From contig CAZWXK010000028.1 in NCBI GenBank assembly GCA_964637875.1, forward strand, positions 1 to 30,488: 30,488 nucleotides of DNA. The letters run 5' to 3'. How positions within the stretch are numbered: position 1 is the stretch's first letter; each line of letters opens with the position of its first letter. Below are positions 1-7,516 of the stretch, in pieces. The notes beneath the pieces were generated by a model, which was not told the DNA's origin, did not search any database, and worked only from the letters and a program-made list of their open reading frames with translations. The position numbers and the translations under genes were made by a program. Origin of the DNA: UBA5972 sp964637875 (GTDB taxonomy: Bacteria > Pseudomonadota > Alphaproteobacteria > Rhodobacterales > Rhodobacteraceae).

Positions 1-106
1 TGGACAGACATGCCGGCCCGGGCGCGCAGAGCCCCAACAGGGGGCAAAGGGGGGGCGATGCCGCGATCACCGGCACCCGAGCGACCCCGCCCGGCCACAT
101 GCAATC

Positions 107-182
107 TGGTGCCCCCACACGGACTCGAACCGCGGACCTACTGATTACAAATCAGTTGCTCTACCAGCTGAGCTATGAGGGC
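107..182 (-). tRNA. tRNA-Thr (anticodon TGT), CCA encoded
   Basis: The minus strand folds into a full cloverleaf of 76 nt. The 7-bp acceptor stem GCCCTCA pairs with TGGGGGC (one T-G wobble). The D-arm holds AGCTCAGCTGGTAGAGC, the anticodon stem ACTGA/TCAGT closes the loop TTTGTAA, and the T-arm loop is TTCGAGT. The anticodon is TGT, reading ACA, which gives threonine. The 3' CCA is encoded in the DNA at 107-109. A second tRNA on the same strand lies 186 bp upstream, so they may be co-transcribed, but no shared promoter was identified. Confidence 0.96.
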
Positions 183-368
183 ATTCGACAGACATGCCGT
201 ATGGCGCAGCCATCGAAAGGCGATCCCGGGCGGCAGCAAACCGCCCCGGGGCGCGAACGCTGCGGTGTTTAAACCCTCGCGCAGCCAAGCGCAAGAGTCG
301 AGCGGGGCATGCGCCGACAACGGCCGCCAGGGCAGGAAAGGTGCGTCGGAAAACAGGCGGGCGGATCG

Positions 369-444
<76 letters not shown>

Positions 445-541
445 GAGGCAGGGCCGCTCTTACCCTCTGAGACGCGCGAAAGGCAAGAGGAAACATCCCC
501 CCTGCCCCCATGACCGCGCCGGGGCAATCAGGCCGGGGCAA

Positions 542-2383
542 TCAGGCCGCGGCGATACCGCCCCGGGTTTCATCGTCTCCGGCCTGCTGGCGTTGCCACA
601 TCCGCGCATAGCGGCCATTCAGCTCCAAAAGGGAGTCATGGGTGCCGCGCTCGGCAATGCGGCCCGCTTCCAGCACCACGATCACGTCGGCATCGACCAC
701 CGTGGACAGCCGGTGCGCGATGGTGATGACGGTGCGGCCGCGGCTCATCATGCGCAGGCTTTCCTGGATGTCGCGCTCGGTATCGGTATCCAGCGCGCTG
801 GTGGCCTCGTCCAGCAGCAGGATCGGCGGGTTTTTCAGCAATGTGCGGGCAATGCCCACGCGCTGTTTCTCGCCCCCCGACAGCTTGAGCCCGCGCTCGC
901 CCACCATGGTGTCATAGCCATCCGGCAGGGACATGACGAAATCGTGGATCCTGGCGGCCCTGGCGGCGGCGATCATTTCCTCGCGCGTGGCGTCAGCGCG
1001 ACCATACATGATGTTGTAGCCGATGGTGTCGTTGAACAGCACCGTATCCTGCGGCACGATGCCGATGGCCGCGTGCAGGCTCGACAGCGTGACATCGCGC
1101 ACATCCTGCCCGTCGATCAGCAAGGCGCCCTCGTTGACGTCGTAAAAGCGGAACAGAAGGCGCCCGATCGTCGATTTTCCGGCCCCCGAGGGCCCCACGA
1201 TCGCCACCGTGCGGCCCGCATCGACCGTCAGGTCGAAATCCTTCAGGATCAAACGGTCGGGGTCATAGCCGAACGAGACATGATCGAAACGCACCTCGCC
1301 CCCCTTGACCGCCAGCGGCCTTGCGCCCGGCCTGTCGGTCACTTCGGGGGGTTGTTCCAGCAGGTCGAACATCTCGCCCATATCGACCAGAGACTGGCGG
1401 ATCTCGCGATAGACCGTGCCCAGAAAATTCAGCGGCAGGGTGATCTGAATCATGTAGGCGTTGACCATCACGAAATCGCCCACCGTCAGCTTGCCCTGCT
1501 GTACCCCGATCGCGGCCAGCACCATCACCCCGACCAGCCCCGAGGTAATCAGGAAACTTTGCCCGAAATTGAGAAAGGCCAGCGAGTACGATGTCTTGAG
1601 CGCGGCGCTTTCATATTGGCGCATGCTGTCGTCATAGCGGCGCGCTTCGCGTTCCTCGGCGTTGAAATACTTGACGGTTTCGAAATTCAGCAGGCTGTCG
1701 ATGGCCTTCTGGTTGGCGTCGGTATCCTGGCGGTTCATCTCGCGCCGTATCCTGACCCGCCATTCGGTGACCTTGAAGGTAAAGACCACATACAGCGCGA
1801 TGGTGACGGCAACGATAGCCAGATAGCGCACATCGAACACCACGAACAGGATGATCGCCACCATCAGCAGTTCCAGGATCAGCGGTCCCATCGAAAACAG
1901 CATGAAGCGCAGCAGGAATTCGACCCCCTTGACGCCGCGCTCGATGATGCGCGACAGCCCGCCCGTCTTGCGCGTGATGTGATAGCGCAGGGAAAGCGCG
2001 TGCATGTGGCGGAATGTCTCCAGTGCCAGACGCCGCAGCGCGCGCTGCCCGACCCGGGCAAAGACCGCATCGCGCAGCTGCTGAAAACCGACGGTCATCA
2101 GGCGCGCCGTGCCATAGGCAACGGTCAGCCCCACCGCGCCCGCCGTCAACATGAACACGGTCTGGTCGGCGCCGCCCCTGGGGGCCAGCGCGTCCACCGC
2201 CGCCTTGTAGAAGAACGGCGTCGCAACCGAGATCACCTTGGAGATGGCCAGCAGCGACAGCGCGATCACCACGCGCCATTTGACCCAGAGCTGCCCCTGC
2301 GGCCACAGATAGGGAATGACCTTGCGGATGATCCGCAATGCGCTGCGCTTTTCGTGATCGATGTTGTCGGCTTTTCTGCTCAT
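542..2383 (-). CDS. Atm1-type ABC exporter (fused membrane and ATPase domains)
   Basis: A 613-residue half-transporter with an N-terminal six-helix exporter domain followed by an ATP-binding domain. The nucleotide-binding motifs are complete: Walker A GPSGAGKST near residue 396, signature LSGGEKQR near 499, and Walker B ILLLDEATSALD near 518, followed by an H-loop in TIAHRLST. The transmembrane part contains NFETVKYFNAEEREARRYD, a stretch characteristic of the Atm1/ABCB7/HMT1 group. That group exports glutathione-linked compounds (persulfides, metal conjugates) across the inner membrane and protects against heavy metals or supports cytosolic Fe-S/thiol balance. The start at 2383 is chosen because AGGAGA sits just upstream and the protein then begins MSRKADNID; an upstream in-frame ATG at 2455 lacks this signal and would add 24 unlikely residues. 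The substrate is inferred from the family. Confidence 0.9.
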   Translation of the reverse strand: MSRKADNIDHEKRSALRIIRKVIPYLWPQGQLWVKWRVVIALSLLAISKVISVATPFFYKAAVDALAPRGGADQTVFMLTAGAVGLTVAYGTARLMTVGFQQLRDAVFARVGQRALRRLALETFRHMHALSLRYHITRKTGGLSRIIERGVKGVEFLLRFMLFSMGPLILELLMVAIILFVVFDVRYLAIVAVTIALYVVFTFKVTEWRVRIRREMNRQDTDANQKAIDSLLNFETVKYFNAEEREARRYDDSMRQYESAALKTSYSLAFLNFGQSFLITSGLVGVMVLAAIGVQQGKLTVGDFVMVNAYMIQITLPLNFLGTVYREIRQSLVDMGEMFDLLEQPPEVTDRPGARPLAVKGGEVRFDHVSFGYDPDRLILKDFDLTVDAGRTVAIVGPSGAGKSTIGRLLFRFYDVNEGALLIDGQDVRDVTLSSLHAAIGIVPQDTVLFNDTIGYNIMYGRADATREEMIAAARAARIHDFVMSLPDGYDTMVGERGLKLSGGEKQRVGIARTLLKNPPILLLDEATSALDTDTERDIQESLRMMSRGRTVITIAHRLSTVVDADVIVVLEAGRIAERGTHDSLLELNGRYARMWQRQQAGDDETRGGIAAA

Positions 2384-2469
2384 GCATGTCTCCTGCGCCC
2401 CGCAGATAACGGGCCGGAGCGACAAGTACCAGAGGCCCGGGCACGAATCAGGCACAAATCAGGCGCAGT

Positions 2470-4530
2470 TCACTCGGGGATCGTGAAGATCTGGCCCGGA
2501 TAGATCAGATCGGGATCGCGGATCAGATCGCGGTTGGCCTGGAATATCTTGACGTAGAGATGGCCCAGACCATAGTTCCGCTTGGAAATGGCCCACAACG
2601 TGTTGCCCTTCTGCACGGTCACGGTTTCGACCCGGCGCCGGGGCTGGCCGTTGCTGTCGCTCTTTCCGGCCAGCGCCGCCACAACCTGGCGTGCATCCTC
2701 GGGCCGTTCCTTCTGAAAGGGGGTTTCGATGCGCGAGGTCACCTTGCCGTCGGGGCCGATCTCGTCCAGCCTCAGACGATAGCGCCCCGGCGCGATCTCG
2801 GGCAGCGACAACTGCCACGAGCCGTCCGTCCCCACGATCCCGGCCTTGACCGGTCGATCATCGACATAGACCCGCACATGACGGCCGCGGCGGGCGCGAC
2901 CTGCCAGCACGACCTCGCCCTGATCGTCATAGGTAATCATGTCGAGCGTGACATTCGACATCACCCTTGGCGCGGTCGCGTCGATCGATGGCGGTTGCAA
3001 CAGGCGCACGCCCTGGCGGCCCGCGATCACGATGGCCGGCGCGCCCCGTGGGGCGGGGGCGGGCGCGCCCTGTGGGGCAGGCAGATCAGGCTGGCCGGCG
3101 GTGCCCGAGGCGGCTGCGGGGGGCTGGGTGCCGGCGGTGCCGGCGGGGGACTGGGTACCGGATACGCCGGATTGATCGGCGCCTGCCCGCCCTTCCGCGC
3201 CGGTCCCGGCGGCGCGGGTCGCCTCCGGGTCAATCCCCTGGGCCTCGGTCCGGGCGCTGGCATCAGTCCTGTCCTTTGGCGCGTCGGCGGTGGTTGGGTT
3301 GCGCTGCCCCGGAGCGGGCCGGGTCACCTGTTCGGCCAGTGCGGGCTGGCGCGCCGGCTCGGTCACCGCCGCATCGACACCGCTGTCGCCCCGACGCGCG
3401 CGCCCGCCATCGGCAAGCGCGGTCTGCCGGGCGGGCATATCCCCGGCCGGTTGTTGCGATTGCGTGGTTGCACCTGCGCCCGGTTGTTTCGGCTGTTCCG
3501 CCCGGCGCCGGTCCGGCGCGTCTGGGCTGCCGGCGGCCCGCTTGGCGACCTGCTGCGTGGTTGCGCCCTGGCTGGCGGCCGAGGCGATCCTGCCCGTATC
3601 AGCCCCGGTCTTGCCCGTATTGGCGCCCGCCTCGCCCCGGGTTGTGCCCTGGGTTGCGCCTTGGGTTGCGCCTTGGGTTGCGCCCTGGGTCACGTCAGCC
3701 CTTGCCCTGCGCGGCGCGGCGGGCTGTCCGACAACCAGCACCTGGTCGCTCGATGCCACCACCTTGCCCGAGGAATCGCGCTCCGAGAGCGTGATCACGC
3801 GGGCGCCTTGCGCGGGCATGTCGAACATGGCGACGAATCCGCCACCGGAATCGGCCCGGGTCGTGGCAATCTCGCGACCGTCGAGATAGATCGTCACCTG
3901 GCTGCCGGGACGGGCACGACCTGCAACGATCGCGCTGCCGTTGCGATCAACGCGCACCAGATCGAAACGCGGCCCCGGGGGCTGTTGCAATCCGGCCTGG
4001 GGGGCTGTGCCGGAGCCCGCCTCGATCGAGGCGGGTTTTTCGGCGGTCCCCGGCGCGGCGGGTTCGACGCGCGCGATGACGGTTCGTCCGCCCTGCGCTG
4101 CCTTCTGCCCGCCTGCCGGCCCGGTTGCGGTGGCCGCCCCTGCTGTCGCCGATGTCCCCGATGCCCCCGTAGTTGCCCCCGTGGTCACCCCTGTGGTTGC
4201 CCCGCCAGCCGTTGCAGCGGGCAGACGATCGGCGGCCTTGCCCGCCCGCGCGGCTGTCGCACCGGCGGCCTCATCCCCCGCCTTGCCGTTCGCGGTCCTC
4301 GCCGTTTTGCCGCCCGCTGCCGGTTTTTCCTTTTCCGCGATCCTGCCGCCCTGCCCGCCGGGCACGGCCAGCGACACCGGCGCCGGGGCCTGTCGGGGCG
4401 CGACGCTGACAACGCTGGGGCTCCGGTCGGGCGACAACAGCCCCGAAAGGCCCAGTCCGGCCAGCGCCACGACGACAATGCCGCCCAGCACCAGATACCC
4501 CTTGCCACCGATTGCGGAAAAACCAGCCAT
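2470..4530 (-). CDS. Membrane-anchored LysM protein with Ig-like domains and long low-complexity linkers
   Basis: A protein of 686 residues. A single hydrophobic segment at residues 11-32 should anchor it in the inner membrane, with the rest in the periplasm. Two similar beta-rich modules follow, at about 187-268 and 525-607. Each contains a line of the form VLAGRARxGxxVxVYxDxR followed by a GxW/GxF strand, as in bacterial Ig-like domains. Between them is a region of roughly 250 residues rich in Ala, Gly, Thr, Gln and Pro, including a TQGA tandem repeat (280-296). A C-terminal LysM domain (about 636-685; VTVQKGNTLWAISKRNYG ... IYPGQIFTIP) should bind peptidoglycan. The start at 4530 puts the hydrophobic segment directly after the N-terminus; reading further upstream runs antisense through the next gene. 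Probable envelope structural or scaffolding role; the exact function is unknown. Confidence 0.85.
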   Translation of the reverse strand: MAGFSAIGGKGYLVLGGIVVVALAGLGLSGLLSPDRSPSVVSVAPRQAPAPVSLAVPGGQGGRIAEKEKPAAGGKTARTANGKAGDEAAGATAARAGKAADRLPAATAGGATTGVTTGATTGASGTSATAGAATATGPAGGQKAAQGGRTVIARVEPAAPGTAEKPASIEAGSGTAPQAGLQQPPGPRFDLVRVDRNGSAIVAGRARPGSQVTIYLDGREIATTRADSGGGFVAMFDMPAQGARVITLSERDSSGKVVASSDQVLVVGQPAAPRRARADVTQGATQGATQGATQGTTRGEAGANTGKTGADTGRIASAASQGATTQQVAKRAAGSPDAPDRRRAEQPKQPGAGATTQSQQPAGDMPARQTALADGGRARRGDSGVDAAVTEPARQPALAEQVTRPAPGQRNPTTADAPKDRTDASARTEAQGIDPEATRAAGTGAEGRAGADQSGVSGTQSPAGTAGTQPPAAASGTAGQPDLPAPQGAPAPAPRGAPAIVIAGRQGVRLLQPPSIDATAPRVMSNVTLDMITYDDQGEVVLAGRARRGRHVRVYVDDRPVKAGIVGTDGSWQLSLPEIAPGRYRLRLDEIGPDGKVTSRIETPFQKERPEDARQVVAALAGKSDSNGQPRRRVETVTVQKGNTLWAISKRNYGLGHLYVKIFQANRDLIRDPDLIYPGQIFTIPE
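3639..3692. repeat. In-frame 12-bp tandem repeat encoding TQGA units
   Basis: About four adjacent near-identical copies of a 12-bp unit (GTTGCGCCTTGG on the plus strand) lie inside the linker of the LysM protein and encode repeated TQGA on the minus strand. A related TTGA/TTGV repeat occurs near 4160-4200. Because the unit is a multiple of three, copy-number change would alter linker length without breaking the reading frame. Confidence 0.85.
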
Positions 4531-4695
4531 GTCGCGCCACCCTTGCTGCCCTTTGCGCGGTCTGCCGAAAGGGACCGCAGGCCAGAAACCCTCGGGTCCG
4601 CCGGACATGCCGATCCTGGCAGAGATCGCGCCTTGCCCAACTGATAGCAACTCCGCTAAGGGTTTTCCATTGATATCGACGACAAAGGGCTTTGC

Positions 4696-5271
4696 ATGTT
4701 GCAGAAAAATCCTTCGGTCTGCGTGTTTTGCGGCGCACGCAAGGGTGACGACCCCGCTTTTTCCGCCGCTGCGGACAAGGTCGGCACGCTGCTGGCACGG
4801 CGAGGCTGGCGTCTGGTCTATGGCGCCGGCGATATCGGGCTGATGGGCGCGGTCGCACATGCCGCCACCGCCGCCGGAGGCCGGACCCTGGGCGTCATCC
4901 CGGTTCACCTGCTGACGCGCGAACGCCACGACCGCAATATTGCCGAACTCGTGATCACGGAAACCATGCATGAGCGCAAGAAGGTCATGTTCATGAACGC
5001 CGATGCCATCGTCACCCTGCCCGGCGGCGCCGGCTCGCTGGACGAGCTGTTCGAGGTGCTGACCTGGCGCCAGCTGGGCCTGCACGAAAAGCCGGTTTTC
5101 CTGCTGAACATAAACGGGTATTGGGACCCCCTCGTGACCCTGATAAACCATCTCGTCGAGCGCGGATTTACCGACCGGGCATTCCTCGGCTATTTTTCGA
5201 CCGTCACCTCGGTCGAGGCGCTCGAGGCCGCTCTCGACGCGGCCCTGCCGCGCAGCCCGGCCAGCGAATAG
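4696..5271 (+). CDS. LOG-family (Lonely Guy) nucleoside 5'-monophosphate phosphoribohydrolase-like protein
   Basis: A 191-residue protein spanning a single Rossmann-type LOG domain. It starts VCVFCGARKGDDPAF, contains the glycine loop VYGAGDIGLMGAVA (41-54), GVIPVHL, and the active-site pair MHERKKVM (Arg94, Lys95). The family hallmark is present as PGGAGSLDELFE (109-120). The consensus is PGGxGTxxE, so Thr is replaced by Ser here, a conservative change. Family members release the base from nucleoside monophosphates (cytokinin-type or general nucleotide salvage); the substrate here is not known. The gene is divergent from the LysM protein (165 bp between starts). Its 3' end overlaps the convergent RarD-type gene by 82 bp. 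An AAAGGGC stretch lies 5' of the ATG. Confidence 0.88.
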   Translation: MLQKNPSVCVFCGARKGDDPAFSAAADKVGTLLARRGWRLVYGAGDIGLMGAVAHAATAAGGRTLGVIPVHLLTRERHDRNIAELVITETMHERKKVMFMNADAIVTLPGGAGSLDELFEVLTWRQLGLHEKPVFLLNINGYWDPLVTLINHLVERGFTDRAFLGYFSTVTSVEALEAALDAALPRSPASE

Positions 5272-6131
5272 ATCGCCAGCGCGCTCCAGATCAGGGCAAA
5301 GGCGATGGCATGCCAGCGGGTGAACGGCTCGGCAAAAACAAGTGTTGCAACAAGGAATTGCAGGCTTGGATTAAGGTACTGGATCAACCCGACGCTGGCA
5401 TAGCTCAACCGCCGCGTGGCATAGGAAAACAGGATCAGCGGCCCTGCTGTGATCACACCGGAGAACATCAGCATCACCGTATTGGCGACATCATGGCCGA
5501 AAAACCCGCCCGCGCGCCCGGTCACGCCCTGCCAGCCGAACATGTTGACCCCGACCAGCCAGATCACCGCCAGCGGCAGCAGCAGCGTGACCTCGCCCGT
5601 GACCGACACGACCGGGCCCACATCCAGCGCCTTCTTGACCAGCCCGTAAAGGCCGAACGACGTTGCCAGGATCAGCGAGATCCACGGCGCCGCGCCCAGC
5701 CCCCAGGTCAGCACCGCCACGGCGACCAGTGCCAGCGACACGGCAACCCATTGCGCGCGGCCCAGACGCTCGGCAAAGAACAGCGCGCCCAGAGCGACCG
5801 CCACCAGCGGAAAGATGTAATAGCCAAGGCTGGCCTCGACCGCGCGCCCGATCTGCACCGACAGGATGAACACGAACCAGTTGAGCGAGATCATCGCCCC
5901 GGCGAATGCGATCACCGCCAGGCCGCGGCGGCTTGACAGCGCCCGGCGCAACACGCCAAGCCGGCCCTGAAAGGCCAGCACGGCGGCAAAGATCACGAAC
6001 GACCACAGCGTGCGGTGGCTGAGCACTTCGAGCGGCGGCACATGGGCCAGCCATTTGTAATAGATCGGCGACAACCCCCAGATCGAGCTGGCCCCGATCA
6101 TCGCCATCAGTCCCTTGGTGGAGTCGCGCAT
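5190..6131 (-). CDS. rarD: RarD-type EamA/DMT-superfamily permease
   Basis: A 313-residue integral membrane protein, the usual size for RarD. It opens with KGLMAMIGASSIWGLSPIYYKWLAHVPPLEVLSHR, a pattern typical of RarD, and shows about ten hydrophobic helices arranged as two EamA repeats. It ends in a polar tail (RGRAASRAASSASTE). The substrate is unknown; the superfamily exports metabolites or amino acids at the inner membrane. GAGG precedes the ATG. The last 82 bp lie opposite the coding end of the LOG-family gene, so both C-termini are encoded by the same DNA on opposite strands. The gene follows anmK on the same strand, but two hairpins lie between them, so co-transcription is doubtful. 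Confidence 0.88.
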   Translation of the reverse strand: MRDSTKGLMAMIGASSIWGLSPIYYKWLAHVPPLEVLSHRTLWSFVIFAAVLAFQGRLGVLRRALSSRRGLAVIAFAGAMISLNWFVFILSVQIGRAVEASLGYYIFPLVAVALGALFFAERLGRAQWVAVSLALVAVAVLTWGLGAAPWISLILATSFGLYGLVKKALDVGPVVSVTGEVTLLLPLAVIWLVGVNMFGWQGVTGRAGGFFGHDVANTVMLMFSGVITAGPLILFSYATRRLSYASVGLIQYLNPSLQFLVATLVFAEPFTRWHAIAFALIWSALAIYSLAGLRGRAASRAASSASTEVTVEK

Positions 6132-6249
6132 GCTTGCCTCGTTGCGGTCATGGCTCAGTCAGGCCATAGCGGCGCGGAATTGGCAAGAGGGGGTGTGCAT
6201 CACGCCAATGCGCGATGATCCGCATTGCCGCAAATGACACAACGTCAGG

Positions 6250-6285
6250 TTCGCGCCCGCCCTGGGGGGCGGGGTCGGGCGCGAA
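6250..6285. terminator. Long GC-rich hairpin downstream of anmK
   Basis: A perfect 10-bp inverted repeat (TTCGCGCCCG at 6250-6259, CGGGCGCGAA at 6276-6285) encloses a further C-rich/G-rich complementary stretch. It lies in the gap between the anmK stop and the rarD start and could act as a transcription terminator, though no T-run follows. It abuts the palindrome at 6286. Confidence 0.5.
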
Positions 6286-6305
6286 CCGGATCGCTAGCGA
6301 TCCGG
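6286..6305. repeat. 20-bp perfect palindrome CCGGATCGCTAGCGATCCGG
   Basis: The 20-bp sequence equals its own reverse complement and directly abuts the hairpin at 6250-6285. A near-identical palindrome occurs at 21647-21666, differing only at the two central bases. It is probably a dispersed intergenic repeat or a terminator component. Confidence 0.75.
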
Positions 6306-6346
6306 AGGCTGGATTGAAACCGCCCCACCTGCCCTTGTGCGCCACG

Positions 6347-7438
6347 TCACGGGTGGCTGACCAGCCCGCCCGTCATGGGCTGCGCAACCCCGGTCGTGCC
6401 CGGCGCGCTGATGGTGCGGCCGTCGCGCAGCCGTGCCGCCAGATAGGCAAATGCCTGCGCTTCCAGCATGTCGCCATCCATGCCTGCCTTGTCCACCGGC
6501 ACCACCTCGACCGGCAACGCGTCTGCCAGCAGCTTCATCAGATGGTCGTTCTTGCGCCCGCCGCCACAGACCAGAAGCTGACGCACCGGAAAGGGCGCGT
6601 GGCGAAAGGCGGCCTTGACCGCCGCCACGCTGGCCGCGGCCAATGTTGCCAGCGCGTCGGTGTCGGAAAGGGATTCAACCCACGCCGCAAGCTGCGCGAA
6701 ATCGTTTCTATCCAGCGATTTGGGTGGTGTTTTCGAAAAATGGTCGAGCCCCAGAAAACGCGTAACGATCCCCTGATCCGCCACACCGATCGCCGCCAGC
6801 GCGCCGCCGTAATCGCAGGCCAGCCCCGTGCGGGCGCGGGCGAGGTCATCCATCAGCGCATTGGCCGGGCCGGTGTCGAAGGCCAGCAAGGCGCCGGGGG
6901 CGTCGGGCGCCTCGGCAAGCGGATCGACGAATGTGATATTGCCCACCCCGCCAAGATTGAGGAACGCCACGCGGCCCAGATCGAAGCGGCGCGCCAGTGC
7001 GAAATGATAAAACGGGGCCAGCGGCGCGCCCTGCCCGCCCGCCGCGACATCGCGGCTGCGAAAATCCCAGGCGACCGGCTTGCCCAGCATCCGGGCGAGC
7101 CGCGCTCCGTCGCCCGCCTGATGGGTGCCGCGCCCGCCCGGTTCGTGCGCCAGCGTCTGGCCGTGAAAGCCGACCAGCGCGACCCCGCCGAAACGCGAGA
7201 TCAGCTCGGCATGGGTCTGCTCGACAATGGCGGCGGCCTCGGCAACGCCCTTGTCGCCCGGCCATTTTCCCTGCGCGGCCGCGATCACGGCGCGCTCGGC
7301 CGGGGTATAGGGGCGAAAGCCGGTTGCGCCGAACTCGAACACCTCGAGTCCGTCGGTCAGCAGCATCGCCGCGTCGATTCCGTCCATGGATGTGCCCGAC
7401 ATGCAGCCCAGCACCCAAATCGCATCGGATTGTGCCAT
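6347..7438 (-). CDS. anmK: Anhydro-N-acetylmuramic acid kinase
   Basis: A 363-residue protein, normal for AnmK. It phosphorylates 1,6-anhydroMurNAc while opening the anhydro ring, giving MurNAc-6-phosphate in cell-wall recycling in the cytoplasm. The N-terminus carries the family signature LGCMSGTSMDGIDAA (10-24). GFHGQTLAHEP, AWDFRSRDVAAGGQGAPL, LNLGGVGNIT and AFDTGPANALMDDL follow, all standard ASKHA-type kinase motifs of this family. The start at 7438 is preceded by AAGGG and matches the usual N-terminus; reading further upstream would run antisense through tyrS. The gene is divergent from tyrS with 78 bp between the starts, a neighbourhood commonly seen for this pair in proteobacteria. 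Confidence 0.95.
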   Translation of the reverse strand: MAQSDAIWVLGCMSGTSMDGIDAAMLLTDGLEVFEFGATGFRPYTPAERAVIAAAQGKWPGDKGVAEAAAIVEQTHAELISRFGGVALVGFHGQTLAHEPGGRGTHQAGDGARLARMLGKPVAWDFRSRDVAAGGQGAPLAPFYHFALARRFDLGRVAFLNLGGVGNITFVDPLAEAPDAPGALLAFDTGPANALMDDLARARTGLACDYGGALAAIGVADQGIVTRFLGLDHFSKTPPKSLDRNDFAQLAAWVESLSDTDALATLAAASVAAVKAAFRHAPFPVRQLLVCGGGRKNDHLMKLLADALPVEVVPVDKAGMDGDMLEAQAFAYLAARLRDGRTISAPGTTGVAQPMTGGLVSHP

Positions 7439-7463
7439 CGCCCTTCCCTTTCCTGGGGTGACA

Positions 7464-7490
7464 AGTATAGAACACGCCAGCGAATGCCAA
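7464..7490 (-). promoter_or_regulatory. Possible promoter for anmK
   Basis: On the minus strand TTGGCA (7485-7490) is followed after 15 nt by TATACT (7464-7469), 26 nt upstream of the anmK start. Both boxes match sigma-70 consensus at five of six bases, but the spacer is shorter than the optimal 17 nt. Confidence 0.35.
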
Positions 7491-7516
7491 TGCCCGCAAG
7501 CCAAGGGACGAAAGCG

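Noticed and set aside
593..2503. 636-codon open frame on the plus strand opposite the ABC exporter
   Set aside because: It is an exact antisense of a well-supported gene, lacks recognisable domains and is His/Gln/Arg-rich, as expected for high-GC shadow frames.
2560..4644. 694-codon plus-strand open frame opposite the LysM protein
   Set aside because: Shadow frame; its Gly/Arg/Cys-rich, repetitive composition reflects the low-complexity linker on the other strand.
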